Shown: positions 50,653-59,494, counted from the first letter of the stretch. The stretch is DNA of 64,000 nt from Treponema sp. (GCA_031256035.1 JAIRRJ010000052.1:1-64000), one strand, 5' to 3'. Notes: generated from the sequence alone by a model not told the origin. Program-made: numbers and translations.

Positions 50653-53373
50653 ATGACTCTCTGGAAAAACGCTCTGCTGGGTTTGGCCGCCGCTGCTGTG
50701 TTCGCGCTGCTGTATCTGGCAGGTGCGCTCAGTTCTATTGAAGATCGTTTGTATGATTTTTTTCTGCGTTTCCGCTCAACCCGTCCGCGTATAGACAGCG
50801 TTGTTTTTTTGGATGTGGACGACATGGCGATTGCGTACAATGGCGTGTATCCCTGGCCGCGTTCCATCCCCGCTGACGGTCTTTTGCGTCTAAAAGAATA
50901 CGGGGCAAGGGCGGCAATTTTCGATATAGAGTACATAGACCACGGACCTCAGGGCGTAGACAGTCTGTACCTTGCCCAGGGGCTGGGTAACGACTTTGAT
51001 CGCAGCTTTTCAGAAATAGACTCAGGCGCGCGGGATTTTTTTAACGCTTTCAGCACCGGGCATATAGGCCGGGGTGATGTTGATCGTGTCGCCACTTCCT
51101 TCTCCAACCTGATCAGGAGGGAACAGCGAAACCTGTATACAAGAGCGCAAGGAGTAGCCCGCGACAACGATCTCTATCTTGCGCAAGCGCTGGCCATATT
51201 TGGCCGAAGCTGGGGTTCTCTCAATCTGCGTGAATACCCTCTGGAAGGCGAACAGTCCGAACGCCGCCCCATCGCGGAAGAAAGTTTTGCTTATCCGGTG
51301 AACGCGGCTTCTGATGCGAGCCGTGGTGCGGGTTTTGTTGACATACTGCCGACTCTGCCCATATTTGCACGCGCTGCAAAGGGGGCGGGGTTTACCAATG
51401 TTGAAATCGATGATGACGGAGTAAGGCGGCGAATCTATCTTGCCCAGAATATCTATGACCACTGGTATTTGCAGTTGTCTTTCTCCCCACTGATTGATTA
51501 TTTGGGCAGGCCGGAAATAATTCTCGAAAAACGTAAGCTGACGATCAAGCAGGCGCAGCTGCCAGGCGGAAAAAAAGACATCGTTATTCCGCTGGATCAA
51601 AAAGGCAGGATGCTGCTTGACTGGCCCAAGGAAGATTATGTCGGCAGTTACAGCCACATCTCTTTTGCAAATTTTTCACTATTGGATGAAATTGAAGCGG
51701 AACTGGAAAAATACGGGCGCGCTCTTGCCTCGGCGGATGTGGCGTTGTTTACCCGGTTTGATTCATCGTTGTCCAGGATGCCGTTTATTCTTGGCGATAT
51801 GGAGGAGTACTTTGACGCGGCGCGTGAGGCAAAAAACCATGCGCTGGAAAATATTTCCCATGATTCCTTTGACGCTTTCCTTGAATACCGCAATCAAAGT
51901 TACGCGCTTTTGGCTGAACTTGTTGCTCTTGATGCGGAAACAAAAGTTCAGGAATTGGCGCTGCTGTTAAGCGCTGAATATCCCGGAAGCGCCGAAGCAA
52001 TAGAGGATGAGGCCGAATACATTGCGCAGTTGGTTAATGTCATTGATATAAACCTGAAACGCTGGTATGAACTGACCGAATCGAATGATAATGCCCTGCG
52101 GGACAGATTTTGCATTCTGGGCAGGGTAGATACGGGAACTACCGACTACGGTGCAAATCCCTTTCACGGAAAATATGTCAATGTCGGTACGCACGGCGTT
52201 GTGCTGGATACCATACTTTCGGAATCATTCATTGTTCCGCTGGATCGTTGGCTGCATATCCTGTTCATGTTGATTCTTATTCCGCTTTTCTTCGCCGTCA
52301 CCGCCCGACTTTCCCCGGTTTTTCGCGCATCGGCGGGTTTTGGCGTAACGGCAGTCGTTTTTGCGGGTACTGCCGCGCTGCTCCGTTTTGCGGGCATTCA
52401 TTTTGAACCGCTGGGAACAATTCTCGCTATGATCAGCGCCGTTATAATCCGCGAAATAATCTCTTATGCCGGCTCGGAAAAGGAGAAGCAATTCATCCGT
52501 ACAGCCTTCTCCACCTATGTCTCCGGCGATGTGGTAAAGGAAATAATTTCCGATCCATCCCGCCTGCAGTTGGGGGGAACAAAACGCCACATGACCGCGA
52601 TTTTTACCGATGTCAAAGGTTTTTCCACCATATCAGAACAGCTCGATCCGGAAGACCTTGTAAGCCTGTTGAACCGCTACCTCAGCGCAATGAGCGATGT
52701 TGTCCTTGCCGAAAAGGGAACAATAGACAAATATGAAGGAGATGCCATCATCGCCTTTTTCGGCGCTCCTCTGGAACTTCCCGATCATGCGTTACGGGCA
52801 TGTCTTTCCGCCATCAACATGAAAAAAATTGAAATAGAACTCAACAAAACCATCATGGAAAATAAACTCTCCCCAACGCCGCTGTTAACCCGTATCGGCA
52901 TCAATACCGGCAACATGGTTGCGGGTAACATGGGTACAGCGAACAAGATGAATTACACGATCATGGGAAACGCGGTGAACCTTTCCGCCCGCCTTGAAGG
53001 TGTAAACAAACAATACGGAACATGGATATTGACATCGGAAGACACAGTGCGTGAAACAGGAGACCTCCTTCTTTACCGGAAACTCGACCGTGTCCGCGTT
53101 GTGGGTATTAACGAGCCTGTGCGCCTGTGCGAGCTTTTGGATACAGTGGAACACGCCGATGAACAGCAAAAAAAACTTGTAACGGTTTTCCACGAAGCCC
53201 TTGATAATTTTGAAAGACGGAACTGGAAACAGGCGACGGCTGGTTTTGAAGAGGCGCTGTCCATTAAACCTGATGATCATCCGTCAAAAATGTATCATGA
53301 ACGGAGCGGGCATTTTGCCGCAAAACCGCCTCAGGATGACTGGGACGGCGTATACAACTTAACGTCGAAGTAA
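50653..53373 (+). CDS. CHASE2-domain class III adenylate cyclase
   Basis: 906 residues. One N-terminal helix, a large periplasmic CHASE2 domain (IEDRLYDFFLRFR, VVFLDVDDMAI, GVYPWPRS, AAIFDIEYID, up to about 530), three membrane helices (about 530-615), then the cyclase domain: AIFTDVKGFSTISEQ and KYEGDAIIAFFGAP with the two metal Asp residues, TRIGINTGNMVAGNMG and IMGNAVNLSARLEG. The C-terminal tail (NFERRNWKQATAGFEEALSIKPDDHPS) is TPR-like. It makes cAMP (Lys in DKYEGD supports ATP) in response to an envelope signal, likely linked to the FecR protein encoded just upstream. Confidence 0.92.
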   Translation: MTLWKNALLGLAAAAVFALLYLAGALSSIEDRLYDFFLRFRSTRPRIDSVVFLDVDDMAIAYNGVYPWPRSIPADGLLRLKEYGARAAIFDIEYIDHGPQGVDSLYLAQGLGNDFDRSFSEIDSGARDFFNAFSTGHIGRGDVDRVATSFSNLIRREQRNLYTRAQGVARDNDLYLAQALAIFGRSWGSLNLREYPLEGEQSERRPIAEESFAYPVNAASDASRGAGFVDILPTLPIFARAAKGAGFTNVEIDDDGVRRRIYLAQNIYDHWYLQLSFSPLIDYLGRPEIILEKRKLTIKQAQLPGGKKDIVIPLDQKGRMLLDWPKEDYVGSYSHISFANFSLLDEIEAELEKYGRALASADVALFTRFDSSLSRMPFILGDMEEYFDAAREAKNHALENISHDSFDAFLEYRNQSYALLAELVALDAETKVQELALLLSAEYPGSAEAIEDEAEYIAQLVNVIDINLKRWYELTESNDNALRDRFCILGRVDTGTTDYGANPFHGKYVNVGTHGVVLDTILSESFIVPLDRWLHILFMLILIPLFFAVTARLSPVFRASAGFGVTAVVFAGTAALLRFAGIHFEPLGTILAMISAVIIREIISYAGSEKEKQFIRTAFSTYVSGDVVKEIISDPSRLQLGGTKRHMTAIFTDVKGFSTISEQLDPEDLVSLLNRYLSAMSDVVLAEKGTIDKYEGDAIIAFFGAPLELPDHALRACLSAINMKKIEIELNKTIMENKLSPTPLLTRIGINTGNMVAGNMGTANKMNYTIMGNAVNLSARLEGVNKQYGTWILTSEDTVRETGDLLLYRKLDRVRVVGINEPVRLCELLDTVEHADEQQKKLVTVFHEALDNFERRNWKQATAGFEEALSIKPDDHPSKMYHERSGHFAAKPPQDDWDGVYNLTSK

Positions 53374-53451
53374 TAGCATAGTCAGTGTTGACAAATAAAT
53401 TTTGCCGAAGTAACATATTCCCTAACAGCCAAATCTAAAGGAGAATGTCTC

Positions 53452-53793
53452 ATGTTTGAAAACCGGGCAAGCCAGCGTTACCGCACCATGGGACAGGCAA
53501 AGATACACGGTGTGCTGGAAGGGGAGGTTCTGTTAAAGGACTTGAGCATAACCGGCTGTTGTCTGGAATGTACCGTCCATCCAGAAAAAATAAAGCCCAA
53601 TGAAATATATCAAGTTGATATTGAGCCTGAAACCGCTGCGAATGTTGAAGGATTCAGTCTTCAGGCGGAATGCAGATGGATACGCCACGGAGACTATTCC
53701 TTTGAGATTGGTTTTCAGGTAACAGCTTCTCCAAAGGGTAAGTGTTTTCAGCGTTATGTCGATTATCTGGCATATCACTCTTCTTTAGAATAA
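53452..53793 (+). CDS. PilZ-domain protein
   Basis: 113 residues, a single PilZ domain: N-terminal RASQRYRTMGQAKI (RxxxR-like c-di-GMP site) and LKDLSITGCCLEC (D/N-x-S-x-x-G), followed by beta strands ending with AECRWIRHGDYSFEIGFQV. It probably binds cyclic di-GMP and controls motility or surface functions. AAGGAG precedes the ATG. Confidence 0.88.
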   Translation: MFENRASQRYRTMGQAKIHGVLEGEVLLKDLSITGCCLECTVHPEKIKPNEIYQVDIEPETAANVEGFSLQAECRWIRHGDYSFEIGFQVTASPKGKCFQRYVDYLAYHSSLE

Positions 53794-53801
53794 AACATGA
53801 T

Positions 53802-54014
53802 ATGGGTGATGATTTACTTCCCCCCGGCATTAAATTTCCTTCACGGCCTCCGAATTGCCTTAAATGCGCTCATTTCAGAGTTACGTGGGATCCGGTTTTT
53901 CCGCGTGCATGCGATATGTTTTCGATAAAGTGCGGCAATCTGCCGTCTCAGGAAGTTTTTCGCGCAACCGGCGCTAACTGCCCGTCATTTCGCCAGAAAG
54001 AAGGTCTAAAATAG
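53802..54014 (+). CDS. Small Cys-containing protein of unknown function
   Basis: 70 residues. Four to five cysteines in CLKCAHF, RACDMF, IKCGN and NCPSF suggest metal binding. The sequence PPNCLKCAHFRVTWDPVFPRACDMF looks conserved and coding. No good ribosome-binding site is visible, and the start (ATG 53802) is a best guess. It may be translated with the PilZ gene eight bases upstream. It converges with pfkA six bases away. Confidence 0.6.
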   Translation: MGDDLLPPGIKFPSRPPNCLKCAHFRVTWDPVFPRACDMFSIKCGNLPSQEVFRATGANCPSFRQKEGLK

Positions 54015-54019
54015 CCGCA

Positions 54020-55111
54020 TTAAACTCCCATGCAGGTGCCCACGGCTTTGGCTGTATCAATCATGTAGTGATCGGCAGGGACGTTCTTCACTTTATTTTC
54101 GGGAACGCTCAGGTCTACCGATCCGATGTCGTTGCCGATGAGCGCAACCATTCGGCCGTATTCGCCTCTGGCAAGAAGCTCCGCAGCTGCGGTTCCCAGG
54201 CTGGTGGCAAGGACACGATCCGAAGCGCTGGGGATTCCGCCGCGTTGCACATAACCCAAAACAGTTGCGCGTGTTTCCATGCCTGTCTGTGCCTCGATTT
54301 CGCTGGCAACGCGGTAGGCTGCGGAGGGACCGTTTTCAAGATAGTATTTTTTACGATCTTTTTTACTCATCTGCTCTACTTCCATTGACATTGCGCCTTC
54401 GGCGACAACTACAATTGAAAAGGTCTTGCCCGATTCTGCGCGCTCTTCAAGGTGGCTGGCTATTACGTGAATATCGTAGGGTATTTCGGGAATGAGAATA
54501 ATGTCGCCGCCGCCAGCAACTCCTGCATACAGTGCAAGCCAGCCGGCTTTGTGCCCCATCAGCTCAATAACTATAACGCGGCTGTGGCTTTGCGCGGTGG
54601 AGTGCAGCCTGTCTATCGCTTCTGTGCCGATACTCAACGCGGAGTGAAAGCCGAATGTCCGGTCTGTGCCAACAATATCATTGTCAATGGTTTTGGGGAG
54701 GCCGATAACGTTGAGTCCTTCCCGCGCAAGTTTGCAGCCGGTAGTGTTAGTTCCGTTCCCGCCGAGTACGACAAGACAATCAAGCCCCAGCCTTGTGTAT
54801 GTATCTTTGATGGCTGAAACTTTTTCGCTGGCAGGCTCGTCCGATTCTGCGTTTTTGAAAGGTTTTTCCCTGCTTGCTCCAAGAATGGTTCCGCCGCGCG
54901 TAAGAATACCTGAAAAATCAATGGGCTTAAGTATCCGTGTATTTTCTTCAATCAGGCCGCGGAAACCGTTTGCTATACCGACAATTTCCATACCATACCG
55001 GTCATGGGCTGCCCGGCACACTCCTCTTATAGCTGCATTTAATCCGGGACAATCTCCGCCTGCCGTCAGAATACCTATTTTTTTTGTAACGCTCTTGCGA
55101 CTCGCTGCCAT
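54020..55111 (-). CDS. pfkA: 6-phosphofructokinase
   Basis: 363 residues, the longer PFK subgroup. It phosphorylates fructose-6-phosphate at C1. Motifs are ILTAGGDCPGLNAAIRG, the nucleotide loop LGGNGTNTTG, PKTIDNDIVGTDRTFGF and ELMGHKAGWLAL. The residue equal to E. coli Gly104 is Gly (favours ATP), while the one equal to Gly124 is Lys (as in many PPi and mixed-group enzymes), and the usual Asp of GGDG is Asn. Donor specificity therefore cannot be fixed by eye; ATP is more likely. It follows the GNAT gene by three bases in the pth-mazG-GNAT-pfkA run. Confidence 0.92.
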   Translation of the reverse strand: MAASRKSVTKKIGILTAGGDCPGLNAAIRGVCRAAHDRYGMEIVGIANGFRGLIEENTRILKPIDFSGILTRGGTILGASREKPFKNAESDEPASEKVSAIKDTYTRLGLDCLVVLGGNGTNTTGCKLAREGLNVIGLPKTIDNDIVGTDRTFGFHSALSIGTEAIDRLHSTAQSHSRVIVIELMGHKAGWLALYAGVAGGGDIILIPEIPYDIHVIASHLEERAESGKTFSIVVVAEGAMSMEVEQMSKKDRKKYYLENGPSAAYRVASEIEAQTGMETRATVLGYVQRGGIPSASDRVLATSLGTAAAELLARGEYGRMVALIGNDIGSVDLSVPENKVKNVPADHYMIDTAKAVGTCMGV

Positions 55112-55114
55112 AAT

Positions 55115-55741
55115 TTATTTAACCTTTCTCCCCATTGTAAACCCCCAGTCATATTCTACTAATACGGAAAAATTCATTTTTTTGTAGAAAGCGACTGCGC
55201 CCTCGTTAGCTGAACTGACATTCAGATGCAGTCCCGGCACTCCCTGCCGCGCCAGTTCCGTGAACAGATTGTCGATTAAAGCTCGCCCCACACCCTTTCC
55301 CTGGAGAACAGGGAGCATGTCTATATGAAGATGAGCCGGATAATCAGCAAGCCATGGCTGATAGGACATATCAACGGGAAACTGGCATTTGTGAAAAAGC
55401 TCGATAATTCGTTTTTCATTTTCAGAGCGGATCAAAGCTGCCGGAAACGGCAGCTGGTAGCGTATTCTTAAAACGGGAAGCCATTGTTCCTCCATCCACT
55501 TGTGAAAAGCGATTGTATCGGGAGCCGCTATGATGTATCCTTGCGGACGGTATCCATACTCCGCGACAAAACAAATTCCGTCCGGGTACAAGAGGTACGG
55601 CGCGGCGTAATAATGGCCGATTGCATATGGATCAAAAAAGAGAGATGTTGCGTCTTTGCCTTCATTTCCTGTTTTCAGGCATATATCATATAAATAGGGT
55701 ATGTCCGGTAAAACCGCCCGCCGTATATGGACTTCTTCCAT
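55115..55741 (-). CDS. GNAT-family N-acetyltransferase
   Basis: 208 residues. N-terminal VHIRRAVLPDIPYLYDICLKTG, the acetyl-CoA loop VLQGKGVGRALIDNLF, then GLHLNVSSANEGAVAFYKKMNFSVL. The C-terminal half is thus a standard GNAT; residues 40-120 are divergent and might hold the acceptor site (HLHIDMLP before the loop). GGAGG precedes the ATG. The substrate is unknown; it is not paired with a small antitoxin-like gene, unlike the GNAT at 38.3 kb, and its operon context is housekeeping. Confidence 0.85.
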   Translation of the reverse strand: MEEVHIRRAVLPDIPYLYDICLKTGNEGKDATSLFFDPYAIGHYYAAPYLLYPDGICFVAEYGYRPQGYIIAAPDTIAFHKWMEEQWLPVLRIRYQLPFPAALIRSENEKRIIELFHKCQFPVDMSYQPWLADYPAHLHIDMLPVLQGKGVGRALIDNLFTELARQGVPGLHLNVSSANEGAVAFYKKMNFSVLVEYDWGFTMGRKVK

Positions 55742-55778
55742 GCTTCCTCCAACCCAGTGTATAGTATCTTCTCATTTT

Positions 55779-56570
55779 TTACAAATGAGTTTTCGCCTCA
55801 TTCCAGAATGTATCCATAAGATCGAGGTTTTCCTTCTTCATTTCCCGCCCCGATTCTTTCATTTTCTTTTCCACATACTTAAAACGATTGACAAACTTGC
55901 TGTTTGTACGGCGAAGCGCAATCGATGGTTCTGTTTTCAGGTAACGGCACAGGTTGATTACCGAAAAAAGCAAATCCCCCAGTTCTTCTTCAAGCCTGCA
56001 ATCTGACGTTGTTTCCCGCACTTTCACGGCTTCCAGCGTTTCTTCAAGCTCTTCCTTTATTTTAGCGATCACTCCGTCCGCATCAGGCCAGTCAAATCCC
56101 GCCTTTGCCGCTTTTTTCTGGAGTGCGTATGCCCGATCCATGGGCGGAAACCCGGCACTTACTTCGTCAAGAATTGAATCTTTTTGCTTGCGTCCTTCCT
56201 GTTGTACTTTTATCGCCGCCCAGTTATCAATAACTTCGGATGTATCTTTTACTTTTAACCCGTTAAAAACATGGGGATGACGGCGGATAAGTTTTTCGTT
56301 TATTTTTGTCAGAGCATCGGCGGCGGTAAATATTCCCTTTTCTTCGTGCATGTATGCAAGCATGGTCGTAAGTAAATATAAATCGCCCAATTCTTCGGCA
56401 ATGTGGGCGGGGTTGTTTTCGTCAATGGCTTCTATGCACTCGTAGGTTTCTTCGATAAGGGCTTCCCTCAGGCTTGAGGGAGTCTGCTCAATGTCCCACG
56501 GGCAGCCGCCCGGCCCCCTCAGTTTCGCCACAATATCGTATAACGCCTTGAATGCTTCTGTTGTTGTCAT
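55779..56570 (-). CDS. mazG: Nucleoside triphosphate pyrophosphohydrolase
   Basis: 263 residues, the normal length for two-domain MazG. It hydrolyses NTPs and dNTPs to NMP and PPi, cleaning aberrant nucleotides. Motifs are LRGPGGCPWDIEQTPSSLREALIEETYE, EELGDLYLLTTMLAYM with the metal-binding Glu/Asp set, RRHPHVFNGLKV, and a second EELEETLEAVK...LEEELGDLLFSVINL. The start is the ATG at 56570, which overlaps the pth stop (ATGA) and has GGAG upstream; the upstream extension to 56630 is out of family. Confidence 0.95.
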   Translation of the reverse strand: MTTTEAFKALYDIVAKLRGPGGCPWDIEQTPSSLREALIEETYECIEAIDENNPAHIAEELGDLYLLTTMLAYMHEEKGIFTAADALTKINEKLIRRHPHVFNGLKVKDTSEVIDNWAAIKVQQEGRKQKDSILDEVSAGFPPMDRAYALQKKAAKAGFDWPDADGVIAKIKEELEETLEAVKVRETTSDCRLEEELGDLLFSVINLCRYLKTEPSIALRRTNSKFVNRFKYVEKKMKESGREMKKENLDLMDTFWNEAKTHL

Positions 56571-57226
56571 CTTTGCTCCGTTGTGCTGGAAATTTCGTTG
56601 CAAATGACGGCAACTTTCTTTTTTGCCCATTCGGGCAGCAGGGTTTCCGGTTCTTCAATTGACAACGCTTGCAGCAAAAGACCCGCTCCGGCATCCAGCG
56701 CCTGAGTGAGCGTTTCTATTTCCTGCCCTGAAAAATCTGACAGAACCCAGTCAGTAATTCCCTCTCCACTGCGCTGGAAACTTCGTTGCGAGATTCCTTC
56801 ATGGCCGCCTTCGCCGGGCAGCCGCGAGTCGGGGCGGCCAAGCCCGATCCTGAGCCGCCAAAAGTCCGCGCTGCCAAAACATTTTTTCATTGAACGAAGT
56901 CCGTTGTGCCCGCCAAGGCCGCCCGAATATTTCAGCGAAATTGTACCAAGCGGGAGTTCCAACTCATCATGGATTACAATAATTTCTTCTATTTTTATTT
57001 TATAGAACGCCGCCGCCGCAAAAACCGATTCCCCCGAAAGGTTCATGTAAGTTTCCGGCATAATAAAATGCTGGTTTTCTCTGGAGGCGTAAAATCCCTT
57101 GAATTTCCTTTGCCATGAAAGGGATGCGTAAAAGGGCAGAGCCTGCGCGAGCATCCGCCCCGCATTGTGCCTGTTGCGCTCATATTCTCGTCCGGGGTTG
57201 CCCAGAAAAGCCGCCAGTTGAATCAT
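56567..57226 (-). CDS. pth: Peptidyl-tRNA hydrolase
   Basis: 219 residues, some 25 longer than E. coli Pth. It releases peptides from peptidyl-tRNA for tRNA recycling. Motifs are FLGNPGREYERNRHNAGRML (catalytic His), TYMNLSGESV, IVIHDELELPLG with the catalytic Asp, and GGHNGLRSM. After RLRIGLGRPDS there is an extra block (GISQRSFQRSGEG) encoded by a dispersed repeat copy, and the C-terminal CNEISS comes from another. No Shine-Dalgarno is present; TAAAAT ends six bases before the ATG. It is translationally coupled to mazG. Confidence 0.95.
   Translation of the reverse strand: MIQLAAFLGNPGREYERNRHNAGRMLAQALPFYASLSWQRKFKGFYASRENQHFIMPETYMNLSGESVFAAAAFYKIKIEEIIVIHDELELPLGTISLKYSGGLGGHNGLRSMKKCFGSADFWRLRIGLGRPDSRLPGEGGHEGISQRSFQRSGEGITDWVLSDFSGQEIETLTQALDAGAGLLLQALSIEEPETLLPEWAKKKVAVICNEISSTTEQR
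56585..56606 (-). repeat. Dispersed in-gene repeat, copy 5 (pth 3' end)
   Basis: Plus-strand GCTGGAAATTTCGTTGCAAA, read on the coding strand as CNEISS in the last residues of Pth, directly before the mazG start. Confidence 0.75.
56771..56796 (-). repeat. Dispersed in-gene repeat, copy 6 (inside pth)
   Basis: Plus-strand GCGCTGGAAACTTCGTTGCG, read in frame as SQRSFQRS in a loop where other Pth proteins are shorter. Confidence 0.8.
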
Positions 57227-57324
57227 GGGTATATTTTATACAAAATTACCTCATTGCAAAACCCAAGCAGTTTGGCATTTTGGTAAACACCTGCACAGGG
57301 AGAGAAAAACCCGTGTCAGTGCTA

Positions 57325-57607
57325 GATTTCGGTCTTAAATTTTTTTGAAAATAATGATTTTTTCTGCTTTTTGGAACTTATTCCTTTTCTGCGACCTCAA
57401 TAGGCACTTCCACAGGCTTTTCCCTCCCTGACATTTGACCCAATTGCAGAACTTGTATTGTTCTGTTGGCTCAATTAATAATTTGCAATAAAAAATCATA
57501 TGGGAAAGGGGAAAACCTCGGGTGTGCGCCTATTGAGGCCGCGGATAAGAACAAATTAAACATTGCAGAAAAAATCAAATCAAAGAATAAATCATTAGGC
57601 CGAAATC
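57325..57607. repeat. Large imperfect palindrome (~283 bp) between mnmG and pth
   Basis: The two arms pair without gaps for the first 43 bases: GATTTCGG at the outer end, and GATTTTTTCTGC 31 bases inward, identical on both arms. Further in, CCTCAATAGGC (57395-57405) pairs with GCCTATTGAGG (57528-57538), and the centre has CAGAAC-ttgtatt-GTTCTG. Arms are diverged between these blocks. The 473-bp gap holds no convincing gene; a 62-codon frame at 57466 has no ribosome-binding site. Confidence 0.7.
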
Positions 57608-57699
57608 AAGCGCATATCCCGGGGTTTTCCACTCTCAATAAGATTTTTTTGTGAGAATGTTTATGAAACAAAAAAAAATGAATTTTGCAATTGGTTCAA

Positions 57700-59475
57700 T
57701 TATCCCTTCCTTGCCAGTATCATCAACAGAGCGATGTCTCCCTGCCTGACGCCGGGGATTCGCGCTGCTTGACCCACGGTGAGCGGTTTTACGGAGATGA
57801 GTTTTTCCTTTGCCTCTGTTGAAAGCCCCAGAACGGAAGTATAATCCATCGCCGGGTCGAGTTTTATCGCGTCCATTTTTGCAGATTTCGCAGCAACGCG
57901 TTTTTCCTTTTCGATGTAACCTGCATATTTAAAATCCAGCAATGCGCGTTCCACAAGTTCGGCAGGGTAGGCAGCCAATTCAGGAATGTTTGCGTTAGTC
58001 ATGTTGTCAGATATTTTGCGCTTTGCGAGCAATTCTGTTATTGCGTCTAACGTCTCGGTTTTTTTCAAAAAGCGCTCCCAGCGGCAATCGTCAACAAGCC
58101 CGGTTTCGCGCCCCTTGGGAGTAAGCCGCGTGTCGGCAGTATCATGGCGCAGCATCAAGCGATGCTCGGCGCGGCTTGTAAACATGCGGTACGGTTCCTT
58201 TGTTCCCAATGTTGTAAGATCATCCACCAGCACACCGATGTATGCCTCTGCGCGCCCAAGCACCAGCGGCTCTCGTCCCTGCATTTTCATCACAGCGTTA
58301 ATGCCCGCCATTAATCCCTGCGCGGCGGCTTCTTCGTAACCGGAACTGCCATTGGTCTGCCCCGCAACAAAGAATCCCGGCAACCGCTTGGACTCAAGCG
58401 AAGGGTAGAGATCAAGAGGATCGAGGTAATCGTACTCCACCGCGTACGCGGGGCGCACAATACGTGCCTCTTCCATGCCGCGGATACTGTGAATAAAATC
58501 CCACTGCACGTCTTCGGGCAGGGAACTTGACGCGCCGTTCATGTACATCTCGTTGGTGTAAAGCCCTTCCGGTTCGATAAAAATGTGATGCCTCTCCCGG
58601 TGTGGGAAACGGACAATCTTGTCTTCAATGGATGGGCAGTAACGCGCGCCCGTCCCGGTAATTTTGCCGCCGTACAGCGGTGAGCGGTGAATACTCGCCC
58701 TGATAATTTCATGCGTCTTCGCGCAGGTGTACGTGATCCAGCAGGGAAGGGAAGGGCGGTCTGTTACAGCATCCGCGTTATACGAAAACGGCTGCATTTC
58801 CTCTCCGTCCTGTTTTTCCATTACCGAATAATCAATAGAATCACCCGCTATCCGCGCCGGAGTGCCGGTCTTTAGCCGCCCCACCGGAAATCCCTTACGG
58901 CGAAGAGATGCTCCTAATCCAAGAGCCGCTTCTTCACCTAACCGTCCCTCCTGCGCGTCATATTCGCCGATAAAGATTTTTCCCTCCATGAAAGTTCCGG
59001 CGGCAAGGATTACCGTACTGGCTGTTATGTGATGACCGCGTTGTGTAATGACACCGGCAATTTTGCCTGAGGAGTGGGGAGTGGGTGGTGCATTTTCAAT
59101 TATGAAATCAACTACCGTATCCATAAAAATTGTCAGATTGTTTTGCTTTTCAAGAACAGTACGCGCCGCCGCCTGATACGCCTGCTTGTCCGCCTGCGCC
59201 CTTGGCGCCTGCACAGCCGGCCCGCGCGAACGGTTAAGCACACGGTACTGGATCATGGTCGTGTCTATCAACTTTGCCATTTCGCCGCCCAGCGCATCCA
59301 CTTCCCTGACAAGATTTCCCTTTGAAAGGCCGCCAATCGCGGGATTGCATGAAAGCGCCCCGATTTTGTCCGGGTTCTGAGTGATGAGGATGGTAGACAA
59401 ACCGAGACGACTAACAGCAAGGGACGCTTCTATCCCCGCATGCCCGCCGCCTATGACGATGCAATCGTAATCCAT
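57700..59475 (-). CDS. mnmG: tRNA uridine-34 carboxymethylaminomethyl enzyme MnmG
   Basis: 591 residues from MDYDCIVIGGGHAGIEA. An FAD enzyme that, with MnmE, adds the cmnm5 group to U34 of certain tRNAs. The FAD Rossmann motif GGGHAGIEA, LSCNPAIGGLSKGNLVREVDALGG, GTFMEGKIFIG and YEAAAQGLMAGINA are diagnostic; the C-terminal helical domain ends in LLMILARKG. The frame is open 29 codons upstream but those are unrelated. No Shine-Dalgarno; TATTAT stands five bases before the ATG. MnmE, its partner, is encoded 3 kb away at 62.2-63.6 kb. Confidence 0.96.
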   Translation of the reverse strand: MDYDCIVIGGGHAGIEASLAVSRLGLSTILITQNPDKIGALSCNPAIGGLSKGNLVREVDALGGEMAKLIDTTMIQYRVLNRSRGPAVQAPRAQADKQAYQAAARTVLEKQNNLTIFMDTVVDFIIENAPPTPHSSGKIAGVITQRGHHITASTVILAAGTFMEGKIFIGEYDAQEGRLGEEAALGLGASLRRKGFPVGRLKTGTPARIAGDSIDYSVMEKQDGEEMQPFSYNADAVTDRPSLPCWITYTCAKTHEIIRASIHRSPLYGGKITGTGARYCPSIEDKIVRFPHRERHHIFIEPEGLYTNEMYMNGASSSLPEDVQWDFIHSIRGMEEARIVRPAYAVEYDYLDPLDLYPSLESKRLPGFFVAGQTNGSSGYEEAAAQGLMAGINAVMKMQGREPLVLGRAEAYIGVLVDDLTTLGTKEPYRMFTSRAEHRLMLRHDTADTRLTPKGRETGLVDDCRWERFLKKTETLDAITELLAKRKISDNMTNANIPELAAYPAELVERALLDFKYAGYIEKEKRVAAKSAKMDAIKLDPAMDYTSVLGLSTEAKEKLISVKPLTVGQAARIPGVRQGDIALLMILARKG

Positions 59476-59479
59476 GGTG

Positions 59480-59486
59480 TATAATA
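59480..59486. promoter_or_regulatory. Overlapping divergent -10 elements of mnmG and the radical SAM gene
   Basis: TATAAT on the plus strand (59480-59485) and TATTAT on the minus strand (59486-59481) overlap almost fully. The two start codons (59475 minus, 59495 plus) are separated by 19 bases, so both transcripts would be leaderless or nearly so. The -35 of each would lie inside the other gene. Confidence 0.5.
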
Positions 59487-59494
59487 AAACATAT

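Noticed and set aside
54666-55187. 173-codon plus-strand frame opposite pfkA and the GNAT gene end
   Set aside because: Shadow frame opposite clear coding sequence, with low-complexity Ser/Pro-rich translation.
57466-57654. 62-codon frame in the palindrome between mnmG and pth
   Set aside because: No ribosome-binding site, lies in one arm of the palindrome, and no recognisable protein.
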